Source of the DNA: a virus
DNA length: 36,764 nt
Reading direction: 5' to 3' (one strand)
IMG/VR virus record: IMGVR_UViG_3300028556_000026
Coordinates: 1 to 36,764 of that record
This document shows, piece after piece, positions 21,394-27,951 of this stretch. The first letter of the stretch is position 1, and the number at the start of each line of letters is the position of its first letter. Both the position numbers and the translations under genes were made by a program. The notes below the pieces were generated by a model. The model was not told the origin of the DNA and ran no database searches. It saw nothing but the letters and a program-made list of their open reading frames with translations.

Positions 21394-22371
21394 ATGAAAA
21401 TAAAAACTGCGGAGTGTGTAACTCCAAGACATCCTGACAAGTTGTGTGACCGCGTAAGTGATGCGATCCTAGATGCTTGTCTATTACAAGATCCAATGAG
21501 TCGCGTAGCAATTGAAACCATGGGTGGTCATGGGATCGTAAGTGTTACCGGAGAACTCACAACAAAAGCGTACATTAACGTGCGCGAAATAGTACAAAAT
21601 ATAGTCGGTAATCAATACGGCGTACAAGTAAATATTGTATCGCAAAGCCCTGAAATAGCGGGTGGAGTTGATACTGGCGGGGCCGGAGATCAAGGCATCA
21701 TGGTGGGCTATGCCTGCGATGACAATGAAGCGATGATCCCACAAGAAATTTACCTCGCACGATCACTCGCAAAGTATATTTTTACTAAATATCCATACGA
21801 TGGAAAAACACAGATCACCATCGATGAGAATAAAAAAATTACTACCATAGTGGCGAGTTTTCAAAACGTAAAAAAAGATGATCTCATTAAAGAGATTACT
21901 GATTGGGTACTTCGTGAAAGTCCATCAAAACCTACTGAGACATTCCACATCCATGCTAACCCGGCCGGGGATTGGAGCCAGGGCGGTTTTGAAGCCGACA
22001 CAGGCGTTACAGGGCGCAAGTTGGCGGTAGATTGCTACGGCCCACAGATCCCAATTGGTGGGGGTGCATTCAGCGGAAAGGACAGCACAAAGGTAGATCG
22101 CTCCGGGGCGTATATGGCCCGTAAAATGGCGGTGCATTATTTGAAGCACCTGGGCGCTCATGAGGTAATGGTAAAAATAGCATACGCGATCGGAGTAGCA
22201 GAGCCGGTCATGGTCAGCGTAGAAGCCGATGGAAAAGAGATCGAAATAAATGATGGTTGGGATCTTACTCCAAAGGGTATTATTAGTTTGTTAGATCTAC
22301 GGAAACCACAATTTGAAGAGACCGCACAGTGGGGTCACTTCGGTAATGGTTTTGTTTGGGATCAAGAATAA
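21394..22371 (+). CDS. metK: S-adenosylmethionine synthetase (methionine adenosyltransferase)
   Basis: This 325-residue enzyme makes S-adenosylmethionine from methionine and ATP. Conserved motifs are RHPDKLCDRVSDAILDA (H13, D15, K16), GELTTKAY, GGAGDQGIMVGYACDD (about residues 95-110), DTGVTGRKLAVDCYG, GGGAFSGKDSTKVDRSGAYMARK (the glycine-rich loop), AYAIGVAEPV and a complete C-terminus (LDLRKPQFEETAQWGHFGNGFVW). Bacterial MetK is usually about 380-400 residues; this one is shorter through trimmed loops, not a lost end. It lies one gene after an MT-A70 methylase, and another DNA methylase is upstream, so it may supply cofactor for phage DNA methylation or offset SAM loss. Phage metK genes are uncommon. 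Confidence 0.95.
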   Translation: MKIKTAECVTPRHPDKLCDRVSDAILDACLLQDPMSRVAIETMGGHGIVSVTGELTTKAYINVREIVQNIVGNQYGVQVNIVSQSPEIAGGVDTGGAGDQGIMVGYACDDNEAMIPQEIYLARSLAKYIFTKYPYDGKTQITIDENKKITTIVASFQNVKKDDLIKEITDWVLRESPSKPTETFHIHANPAGDWSQGGFEADTGVTGRKLAVDCYGPQIPIGGGAFSGKDSTKVDRSGAYMARKMAVHYLKHLGAHEVMVKIAYAIGVAEPVMVSVEADGKEIEINDGWDLTPKGIISLLDLRKPQFEETAQWGHFGNGFVWDQE

Positions 22372-22373
22372 TT

Positions 22374-22625
22374 ATGTTTGAAAAACAAGAAACAATGATC
22401 TGTACGATATGCGGTACTGCAGGGAAACCAAAAAAAGAAACGCGCGGAAGTTTTGCCATTGAGATCATTCTTTGGCTTTGCATGGTACTACCCGGACTTT
22501 TGTATTCGATATGGCGCGCAAGTAGCAAGTATGACGTATGTAAATATTGCGGAAATAAAAATATTGTTCCAATTAATTCACCAGTCGGACAAGAACTACT
22601 TGTTAAATTCCGACCAAAAGAATAA
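22374..22625 (+). CDS. Zinc-ribbon membrane protein (LITAF-like layout)
   Basis: From ATG 22374 the protein has 83 residues. An N-terminal CTICG knuckle (C10, C13) is followed by a hydrophobic segment (IEIILWLCMVLPGLLYSIW, about residues 28-46) and a second knuckle CKYCG (about residues 55-58). Two half-ribbons flanking a membrane-inserted hairpin is the layout of LITAF-like domains, which sit on the inner face of membranes. I chose this ATG since it is 2 nt after the metK stop; a start at 22356 would overlap metK. Role unknown, possibly membrane-related host takeover. Confidence 0.58.
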   Translation: MFEKQETMICTICGTAGKPKKETRGSFAIEIILWLCMVLPGLLYSIWRASSKYDVCKYCGNKNIVPINSPVGQELLVKFRPKE

Positions 22626-22628
22626 AAT

Positions 22629-22787
22629 ATGAATTATCACGAGGACATTCCCGCGATTTGTCAAAACAAAGATTGCGAAAATTACAAAGCTTTTGAATTG
22701 TACGATGTCGATGAGGTAAAAGATCCACGTGGCAAAAGTTATGTCATCTGCTTCTATTGCAAAGAAAAGATCATCATCGAAGACTAA
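22629..22787 (+). CDS. Small zinc-binding protein
   Basis: ATG 22629 to TAA 22787 encodes 52 residues with C11-x4-C16 and C41-x2-C44 (ICFYCK) flanking an acidic middle, which looks like a small zinc ribbon. It begins 3 nt after the preceding gene. Its last 47 nt overlap the most likely start region of the HNH gene in another frame, so either this gene's end or the HNH start is slightly different from what is given here. No known function. Confidence 0.5.
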   Translation: MNYHEDIPAICQNKDCENYKAFELYDVDEVKDPRGKSYVICFYCKEKIIIED

Positions 22788-23274
22788 TGAAGTCGGCGTT
22801 TATTTTGGGGCTAGAAATAAAGTTCTCACTACAAAAAAAAGAAAAGGAAAAAACAATGAGATCGTGGGTGCTATGTATGCAATGTATAAGACCCACAGAT
22901 CGCTTGCCTATATCGGGAAAGTTTATCATCGGACACCGCAATGCATCTTCTATCTTTTCAAACGCCGGGGTTACCAACTCCGACCAAAAAAGATGGAGGG
23001 CCTGCAGGAAATTGATGGCATAAAGTTTACTCTAAACAAAGCGGGCAGTATGCGGGGAACACTCAACGGAAAAAGGATCCTGATGCACCACTACGTTTGG
23101 GAAAAAAAGCATGGCAAAATACCGACCGACCATTGCATTTTTCACAAGGATGGCAATAATCAAAACAACCGAATAGGCAACCTGGGCCTATTGCCACGAT
23201 GCCAGGTAGCGCACCATTTCAACCCGGAAAACCACAACCAATATACAAACAAAAAACGGCATGGTAAAATGTAA
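22741..23274 (+). CDS. HNH endonuclease with N-terminal helix-turn-helix
   Basis: This is a homing-type HNH nuclease of about 177 residues. The N-terminal part (IVGAMYAMYKTHRSLAYIGKVYHRTPQCIFYLFKRRGYQLR) is a helix-turn-helix used to find DNA sites. The HNH domain is MHHYVWEKKHGKIPTDHCIFHKDGNNQNNRIGNLGLL, with the paired histidines and Asn-rich metal site. Such genes are often mobile and free-standing between phage genes. The start is uncertain: ATG 22741 overlaps the zinc-ribbon gene by 47 nt, whereas ATG 22873 would cut into the first helix of the HTH. I keep the longer form. It ends where a new promoter (TATACA-17-TAAAAT) begins. Confidence 0.8.
   Translation: MSSASIAKKRSSSKTNEVGVYFGARNKVLTTKKRKGKNNEIVGAMYAMYKTHRSLAYIGKVYHRTPQCIFYLFKRRGYQLRPKKMEGLQEIDGIKFTLNKAGSMRGTLNGKRILMHHYVWEKKHGKIPTDHCIFHKDGNNQNNRIGNLGLLPRCQVAHHFNPENHNQYTNKKRHGKM
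23242..23270 (+). promoter_or_regulatory. Promoter at the end of the HNH gene
   Basis: TATACA (23242-23247), 17 bp, TAAAAT (23265-23270), followed by GTAAG as in the other early promoters. The 36-nt leader precedes the gene at 23313. Confidence 0.6.
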
Positions 23275-23312
23275 GGGTCGATATATTATAAATTAATTGC
23301 AATTATATTTTT

Positions 23313-23594
23313 ATGAATACAATCACTAAATATTTTGTTTTTCCTGCAGGAAAACCAGAAGAGAAGTTTGAGGTACTCCCTCATACAGCCGGAGACGGCA
23401 CATTCTCTTTTGCGAAGAAGGAAACATCACAAACCGGTAATATCAATGACTGGTATGATGCAAGCCCACTCTTCACTTGGGAAAACAAAAACAAGGATGG
23501 CGCTTTCGTAAACAATGACACCGAGCAATTGGATGTCACTGGCGAATACGACATTCAAAAAGAAGAGGTGCCAGTTGGCGAAAAAGGCGAATAA
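23313..23594 (+). CDS. Unknown acidic single-gene transcript protein
   Basis: I do not recognise this 93-residue protein. It is acidic, with a beta-like N-terminal half (TKYFVFPAGKPEEKFEVLPHTAGDGTFSFAKKE) and a disordered, Glu/Gly-rich end. It is transcribed from its own promoter and closed by a terminator 22 nt after its stop, so it is a stand-alone early unit. Small, acidic, separately expressed phage proteins are often host-interaction factors (inhibitors or DNA mimics), but nothing in the sequence shows which. Confidence 0.55.
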   Translation: MNTITKYFVFPAGKPEEKFEVLPHTAGDGTFSFAKKETSQTGNINDWYDASPLFTWENKNKDGAFVNNDTEQLDVTGEYDIQKEEVPVGEKGE

Positions 23595-23615
23595 TATTTG
23601 CCCCTCAATATTCAC

Positions 23616-23645
23616 AAAAAGCCCTAGCCATGGGCTTTTTGTTTT
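23616..23645 (+). terminator. Terminator before the glycan cassette
   Basis: AAAAAGCCC (23616-23624), loop TAGCCAT, GGGCTTTTT (23632-23640), then GTTTTG. The A/T-flanked stem could stop transcription from both sides. Confidence 0.82.
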
Positions 23646-23653
23646 GTTATAAT
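23645..23653 (+). promoter_or_regulatory. Extended -10 promoter of the glycan cassette (leaderless)
   Basis: TGTTATAAT (23645-23653) is a perfect extended -10. The hexamer ends 6 nt before ATG 23660, so the predicted transcript starts at the start codon. It overlaps the T-run of the preceding terminator. Confidence 0.62.
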
Positions 23654-23659
23654 TATGGT

Positions 23660-24241
23660 ATGGAAAACAACAAGCTGAGTATAGTAATTATGGCCCATCC
23701 AAAACGTAAACACCTTATCCCCTATCTGAAAGAAAAACTTGGTGACGTTCCGGTAGTGTGGGATGAAAAAAACAACCTATGGGATACCTGCAAGCGCGCA
23801 TGGCAAACCATAGATAAAAATTGCGAGTTCGGTTTGGTGATCCAAGACGATGCCCTGGTAACTTCTAACTTCCGGGAAAAGGCCGAGGCTTGTTTGAAAA
23901 GTGATCGCGTATATTCTTTTTATTTGTCGCGCCTACTTTCTAACAGGGTACGCCTGGCCAAGAAGCGCGAATATAAAACCATCCGCAGTAGCATGATTTT
24001 TAATGAGGTGGCTATTTGCATGAAGACCTGCCACATAGACGAGATGATCGCTTTCTGTGATGAGCGCGAGGCTACTACGGATCAGTTGATTGGTATATGG
24101 GCAAGGCAGAGGGGCAAAAAAATATACTACCCTATCCCCTCGCTTACTTCGCACCGGGATGACGAGCCGAGCATTTACAAAGAAGTCTACAAAAAACCCC
24201 CTGCAGTTAGGGAGCGCGTAGCAATAGAATTTTATGAATAA
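23660..24241 (+). CDS. Glycosyltransferase
   Basis: The 193-residue protein has a GT-A-like pattern: LSIVIMAHPKRKHLIPYLKEKLG at the start, the linker WDEKNNLWDTCKRAWQTI, the metal/sugar-nucleotide motif VIQDDALVT (about residues 70-78) and SLTSHRDDEPSIY near the end. This wording (VMAHP...W-D...RAW...QDDA) resembles glycosyltransferases found in several actinobacteriophages, some of which decorate virions. ATG 23660 is chosen because a perfect extended -10 ends 6 nt upstream. It is the first gene of a three-gene, overlapping cassette. Sugar donor and acceptor are unknown. Confidence 0.78.
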   Translation: MENNKLSIVIMAHPKRKHLIPYLKEKLGDVPVVWDEKNNLWDTCKRAWQTIDKNCEFGLVIQDDALVTSNFREKAEACLKSDRVYSFYLSRLLSNRVRLAKKREYKTIRSSMIFNEVAICMKTCHIDEMIAFCDEREATTDQLIGIWARQRGKKIYYPIPSLTSHRDDEPSIYKEVYKKPPAVRERVAIEFYE

Positions 24242-24926
24242 GAAAACAAACAACACCGCTTTTATAATTAGGATGCACTTTGCGGAAAATGATCCACGAT
24301 GGATTTGGCGCTATGCGTACTTTGCGAGCATGGTACTTCCAAAACTATTAACCCAGGACAACCAAGACTTCGATATTTGTATTCGGGCAAACCCATGGCA
24401 CGCTGATTGTCTCCGGGCGTTATCGGAAAAAATAAAAGTGTTTGATGTAGCACCGGCCAAGAAAGATTTTATTAAGGATGGGTACTTGGAAAAGTCTAAG
24501 GTTTATTTTATTGATTTTGTAGATTTCAAAGACACCAGGGGCCTAGATAAATATCCAATACAGATCGGGATCGACTCTGACGATATGATCTTACGCGAGG
24601 ACTTTGTAACCCGCATTAAATCGGAAGTGGCCAAGCGCCCGGACAAGTCACTGCACATCTCTTTTCAACCGTATATATTCCATGCTCCTACGCTCCGAAA
24701 TTATAGATGCAATTTTCACTATGGCCCGGAAAAGGGATCGCCGGTATTCGTACTCTACCAACCAAAAAAGACGGACTTCATGTACGCATACGAAGACTCG
24801 CATTTGAAACTGCCATCCTATATGCAACAGGCCATTCGGATCAACGAGGGCTATTGCTCTTATACGGTGCATGATTTTAATTCGTCGACACGCCTTAATC
24901 GTAATGCGCGACAAACCTATATATGA
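24234..24926 (+). CDS. Putative rhamnosyltransferase-like glycosyltransferase
   Basis: The 230-residue protein resembles the 'putative rhamnosyl transferase' family. Features are FIIRMHFAENDPRWIWRYAYFASMVLPKLLTQDNQDFDICI at the N-terminus, then IQIGIDSDDMILREDFVTRI (about residues 110-130) with the DxDD metal motif, and SFQPYIFH afterwards. It overlaps the preceding gene by 8 nt and the next by 4 nt, so the three proteins are made together and probably act on one glycan. The true sugar may not be rhamnose; the family name comes from similarity. No signal peptide, so it works in the cytoplasm or at the inner membrane face. Confidence 0.78.
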   Translation: MNKKTNNTAFIIRMHFAENDPRWIWRYAYFASMVLPKLLTQDNQDFDICIRANPWHADCLRALSEKIKVFDVAPAKKDFIKDGYLEKSKVYFIDFVDFKDTRGLDKYPIQIGIDSDDMILREDFVTRIKSEVAKRPDKSLHISFQPYIFHAPTLRNYRCNFHYGPEKGSPVFVLYQPKKTDFMYAYEDSHLKLPSYMQQAIRINEGYCSYTVHDFNSSTRLNRNARQTYI

Positions 24927-25660
24927 AAAAAGTAATTTTTTATCGCTATCCGCATCCGACTAACGTAGGGGATAATCTCACACAACATCTCTTGCCTTTT
25001 TTCAGGCCTGATTTAGAGTTTCAATTAGTACCGGAACAGGGCGGGGGAAAGTTGCTCGGAGTTGGTAGTATCATGCGCGTTTTGAAAGAGGGGGATCTAG
25101 TATGGGGATCGGGCATAATGCGCGAAACTGACGAATTCCCCCAGGCAAAGGCCTGCAAGTTCCTAGCAGTACGCGGAAACCTAACACGGGGCATCCTGGA
25201 GCGATATAGGGCAAATGTACCGCAAGTCTACGGTGACCCAGCCCTATTACTGCCTTTGATGTACTCCCCTACCCCACTCATTACGCATGAAGTCGGGATA
25301 ATTCCCCATTTTGTGGATGAGAAGATGCTAACGAGTAGAGTAGGGGATAGACTCGCCAAGGGTAGATCCTGGAAACAGATCAACATCTGCCAGGACTATG
25401 AGAACTTTGTAAACGAGGTATTGACCTGCAAGTACATCATCTCTAGTTCCCTGCACGGTTTGATCATCGCAGAAGCATACGGCATCCCGGTAGAATGGGT
25501 GGTACTAAGCGACAAGGTACTCGGACAAGGTTTCAAATTTAGAGACTACCTAAGCGGAACAGGCAGACGGCCACAAGGCCCCGGCCCATTCCCTATTTTA
25601 GATCCGGCCATACTGAAGGATCGACAGAATGGCTTATTAAAAGCATTGAAGAAATTATAG
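24923..25660 (+). CDS. Polysaccharide pyruvyltransferase family protein
   Basis: The 245-residue enzyme fits the polysaccharide pyruvyl transferase family (CsaB/ExoV type), which adds a pyruvate ketal from phosphoenolpyruvate onto a sugar. Motifs include HPTNVGDNLTQHLL, LVWGSGIM, LAVRGNLTRGILE, VYGDPALLLPLM, VGIIPHFVDE and IISSSLHGLIIAEAYGIPVEW, whose SSLHG is the family hallmark. Pyruvylated sugars on secondary wall polymers anchor S-layer proteins in some bacteria, so this gene could alter the host surface or a glycan on the virion. It overlaps the upstream glycosyltransferase by ATGA. It is a very unusual phage gene. Confidence 0.88.
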   Translation: MKKVIFYRYPHPTNVGDNLTQHLLPFFRPDLEFQLVPEQGGGKLLGVGSIMRVLKEGDLVWGSGIMRETDEFPQAKACKFLAVRGNLTRGILERYRANVPQVYGDPALLLPLMYSPTPLITHEVGIIPHFVDEKMLTSRVGDRLAKGRSWKQINICQDYENFVNEVLTCKYIISSSLHGLIIAEAYGIPVEWVVLSDKVLGQGFKFRDYLSGTGRRPQGPGPFPILDPAILKDRQNGLLKALKKL

Positions 25661-25663
25661 TGA

Positions 25664-25846
25664 ATGGAAACGCCTGAATGTTTTGGAAAGCACGCTTATG
25701 ATAAGAAAGGTGCGATCACTGCGAGCAATAGACGCTATGCAGAAGATCATCAGAGACTGCGTATATACCCTTGTGGAGATCATTGGCATCTCACTAAGCA
25801 ACTAAGGGGAACGTACCTGAAGCATGGAAAGAAGATCAGACGGTAA
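25664..25846 (+). CDS. Small Cys/His-rich protein (CxxHWHLT type)
   Basis: This 60-residue basic protein has the pattern K-H-A-Y-D-K-K-G-A-I-T-A-S-N-R-R...LRIYPCGDHWHLTKQ. It matches small phage or mobile-element proteins whose signature is Y...A......LR-x-Y-x-C-x-x-C/H-x-x-W-H-L-T; the Cys and His residues (C6, H9, C37, H40, H42) probably hold a zinc. It starts 3 nt after the pyruvyltransferase stop and precedes the late promoter. Proteins of this kind often sit just before terminase genes; function is unknown. Confidence 0.6.
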   Translation: METPECFGKHAYDKKGAITASNRRYAEDHQRLRIYPCGDHWHLTKQLRGTYLKHGKKIRR

Positions 25847-25854
25847 TTATGCAC

Positions 25855-25883
25855 TATACTTTTTTATTGTTTAGCAGTAAAAT
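25855..25883 (+). promoter_or_regulatory. Late promoter of the packaging genes (leaderless)
   Basis: TATACT (25855-25860), 17 bp, TAAAAT (25878-25883). The -10 ends 6 nt before ATG 25890, predicting a leaderless terminase transcript. GCACTATACT parallels GCACTTTACT of the early promoters. Confidence 0.72.
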
Positions 25884-25889
25884 GTATTT

Positions 25890-26465
25890 ATGAAAGCAAG
25901 CGAACGACGTGCGCTAAAACTAAAGAAAGACGGAGAGAAGAAAGAGCCAGGTACTATACCGGCCCCTGTTGTTGCCCCTGTAGTTAATAAAGAAACGAAT
26001 AATGAAACACCTGCCATAGAGAAGATCTCCAAGGATGGCACAAAGCGCGGGCTAAATCCTAACAGTACAAAAAACTTAAAGCCGATCAAGCCAGGGGAAG
26101 TACGCAATCCAAACGGCCGACCAGAGGGCGCATTGAGTTGGGATACACGCATAGAATTAAACATGACTATTTTGGCGCAAAAGTACGTCAGAGATTTCAA
26201 TAAGAAAAACCCGAAGAAGGCGATCAAGATCGAAGAGGTAGACATGGAGAGTGATATTTTTCAGCAATATATAAACAAAGCCCGCAATGGGAACGATAAG
26301 ATCCTGCTCCACTTTATGGATAAGAGATACGGCAGGCCATCGCAACCGATCGTTGTTACCGGGAAAGATGGCGATCCTGTGGAGTACACGATCCGCGTAA
26401 AAGAATACGAGGACGAGATCCTGCAGGAAGAGAATAAGTGGTTTGAAAGCGATACTAAAAAATAA
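25890..26465 (+). CDS. terS: Terminase small subunit-like protein (DUF5681 type)
   Basis: This 191-residue protein has a basic N-terminal tail, a Pro/Val-rich linker and the segment LKPIKPGEVRNPNGRPEGALSWDTRIELNM (about residues 65-95), the DUF5681 signature found in proteins encoded directly before large terminases. The rest is helical (FQQYINKARNGNDKILLHFMDKRYGRPSQP). It is likely to recognise phage DNA for packaging. It starts 6 nt after a perfect -10 box and is followed 2 nt later by the large subunit. The N-terminal region may be a helix-turn-helix-free DNA-binding tail. Confidence 0.7.
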   Translation: MKASERRALKLKKDGEKKEPGTIPAPVVAPVVNKETNNETPAIEKISKDGTKRGLNPNSTKNLKPIKPGEVRNPNGRPEGALSWDTRIELNMTILAQKYVRDFNKKNPKKAIKIEEVDMESDIFQQYINKARNGNDKILLHFMDKRYGRPSQPIVVTGKDGDPVEYTIRVKEYEDEILQEENKWFESDTKK

Positions 26466-26467
26466 TT

Positions 26468-27922
26468 ATGGCTATAAAAAGATTAACTCCATACGCAAGA
26501 AACAAGATGGCAACCGATATGCATGCACGCGTTGCTGTTTGCCGTGGATCTTTCTATCACTTCCTTACTACCTATTTAAAGGATGACTTTGAATTGGTAC
26601 CGGCACCATTTCACAAGGAGATGATTGATGCCCTAGATAGCGTTGATGATCTAGATAAGTATTTGTCGATCATGGGTTTCCGTGGCTCGGCCAAGAGTAC
26701 GATCCTGGAAGCATTCGCGCTATGGTCAATGATAAATAAAAAGCACAACTTCATTGTGTACCTACGCGCAAACATTGATGATGCAAAAATGTCGCTGGCC
26801 AACATCCGAAACCGCATCGAGGAAAATATAAAACTTCGCAAGGACTTTAATATCGTACTAGACGATCAGAAAAGCCATGACTTCCGTGAGAAGTGGAGCG
26901 AGGCACAGATCACTATCGGCAACTGTACAATGATCGCACGTTCACGCGGGCAGAAAATACGCGGTAAGAAATTCAAAAAGGCCCGCATAGATTTGATCAT
27001 CGGTGACGACTTGGAAGACGTAAAGGATGCAGATACAAAAGAAAAACGAGAGGCAACGCGCAAGTGGTTTTTTGCTGAAGTACTACCGGCTACAAAACAG
27101 GGTGTGCTTGCGGACAACGTCAAGGTGATCCTACTTGGTAATCTGGTGCATAAAGATTGTTTGATTAAACACTTCTCGCGCTCTCCTAGTGTAAAGCACA
27201 TGGAGTTTTGGATGTACGACAAAGACGGCAATATCTCCTGGCCAGGTTTATATCCGAACGAGGAAGCCGTAGAGAAAGAAAAAGAAAAGGTGATGATCGC
27301 AGGCGAGGGCCTTGGCCCGGTAATATGGGCGCGCGAGTACCTGGGCAAAGAGGTGGATCCTGAAGACATGGTTTTGAAACTATCGGACATCCAATATTAC
27401 CCGGATGAATGGCTACAACGAAAACCACAAAGCGCCGGGGTGGGAGTGGACTTTGCTATCTCTAAGAAACAGACGGCCGACTATACTGCGATGTGTAAAG
27501 GCATGGATGTCATGAACGATGACGGCGAGCGTAGATTGCTCGTACTCAAGGACAACGTAGAACAGCGCATGGACTTTGAGGAAACTATCCGCAAGGCCGT
27601 GGCCGTAAATGAAGTGATGCCCCATGGCACAAAGTTCTATCCCGAAAAGGTGCAGTATCAGCAATCGGCTATTGAGATCATGGAAAAGAACGGCCTCAAG
27701 GTTGTGCCTATGCAAGCGACAGGCGATAAGAAAGCCCGCATCTCATCCGCTTGTTTTTATGTGAAGAGTGGCCGGGTACTATTTCCAAAGACCGGGGCCG
27801 AGAATGTTATCACCAACCTCATCGGCTTTGGTATAGAAGATCATGATGACCTTTCCGATGCATTTGCCTACCTCGTGCTTGGTATGATAAAGAAAAACGG
27901 AAGCACTTTTAATTTTGGTTAA
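26468..27922 (+). CDS. terL: Terminase large subunit
   Basis: This 484-residue packaging motor has an N-terminal ATPase and C-terminal nuclease. Walker A is GFRGSAKST (about residues 70-78) and Walker B LIIGDDLED (about 175-183). The RNase-H-like nuclease shows VGVDFAISKK (about 325) with the catalytic aspartate, and EDHDDLSDAFAYLVLG near residue 455 with the last metal-binding aspartates. It cuts concatemeric DNA and pumps it into proheads through the portal encoded next. The window closes as a circle, which fits circularly permuted headful packaging but also cos ends joined in assembly. Confidence 0.95.
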   Translation: MAIKRLTPYARNKMATDMHARVAVCRGSFYHFLTTYLKDDFELVPAPFHKEMIDALDSVDDLDKYLSIMGFRGSAKSTILEAFALWSMINKKHNFIVYLRANIDDAKMSLANIRNRIEENIKLRKDFNIVLDDQKSHDFREKWSEAQITIGNCTMIARSRGQKIRGKKFKKARIDLIIGDDLEDVKDADTKEKREATRKWFFAEVLPATKQGVLADNVKVILLGNLVHKDCLIKHFSRSPSVKHMEFWMYDKDGNISWPGLYPNEEAVEKEKEKVMIAGEGLGPVIWAREYLGKEVDPEDMVLKLSDIQYYPDEWLQRKPQSAGVGVDFAISKKQTADYTAMCKGMDVMNDDGERRLLVLKDNVEQRMDFEETIRKAVAVNEVMPHGTKFYPEKVQYQQSAIEIMEKNGLKVVPMQATGDKKARISSACFYVKSGRVLFPKTGAENVITNLIGFGIEDHDDLSDAFAYLVLGMIKKNGSTFNFG

Positions 27923-27938
27923 AAATTAATATTTGATA

Positions 27939-27944
27939 TATAAT
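27939..27944 (+). promoter_or_regulatory. -10 box for leaderless start of the portal gene
   Basis: TATAAT ends 7 nt before ATG 27952. TTGGTT 18 bp upstream is a weak -35. Confidence 0.5.
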
Positions 27945-27951
27945 AGAAACT

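Noticed and set aside
22757-23023. 88-codon ORF overlapping the HNH gene
   Set aside because: It conflicts with the HTH plus HNH frame, whose motifs are clear, and shows no motif of its own.
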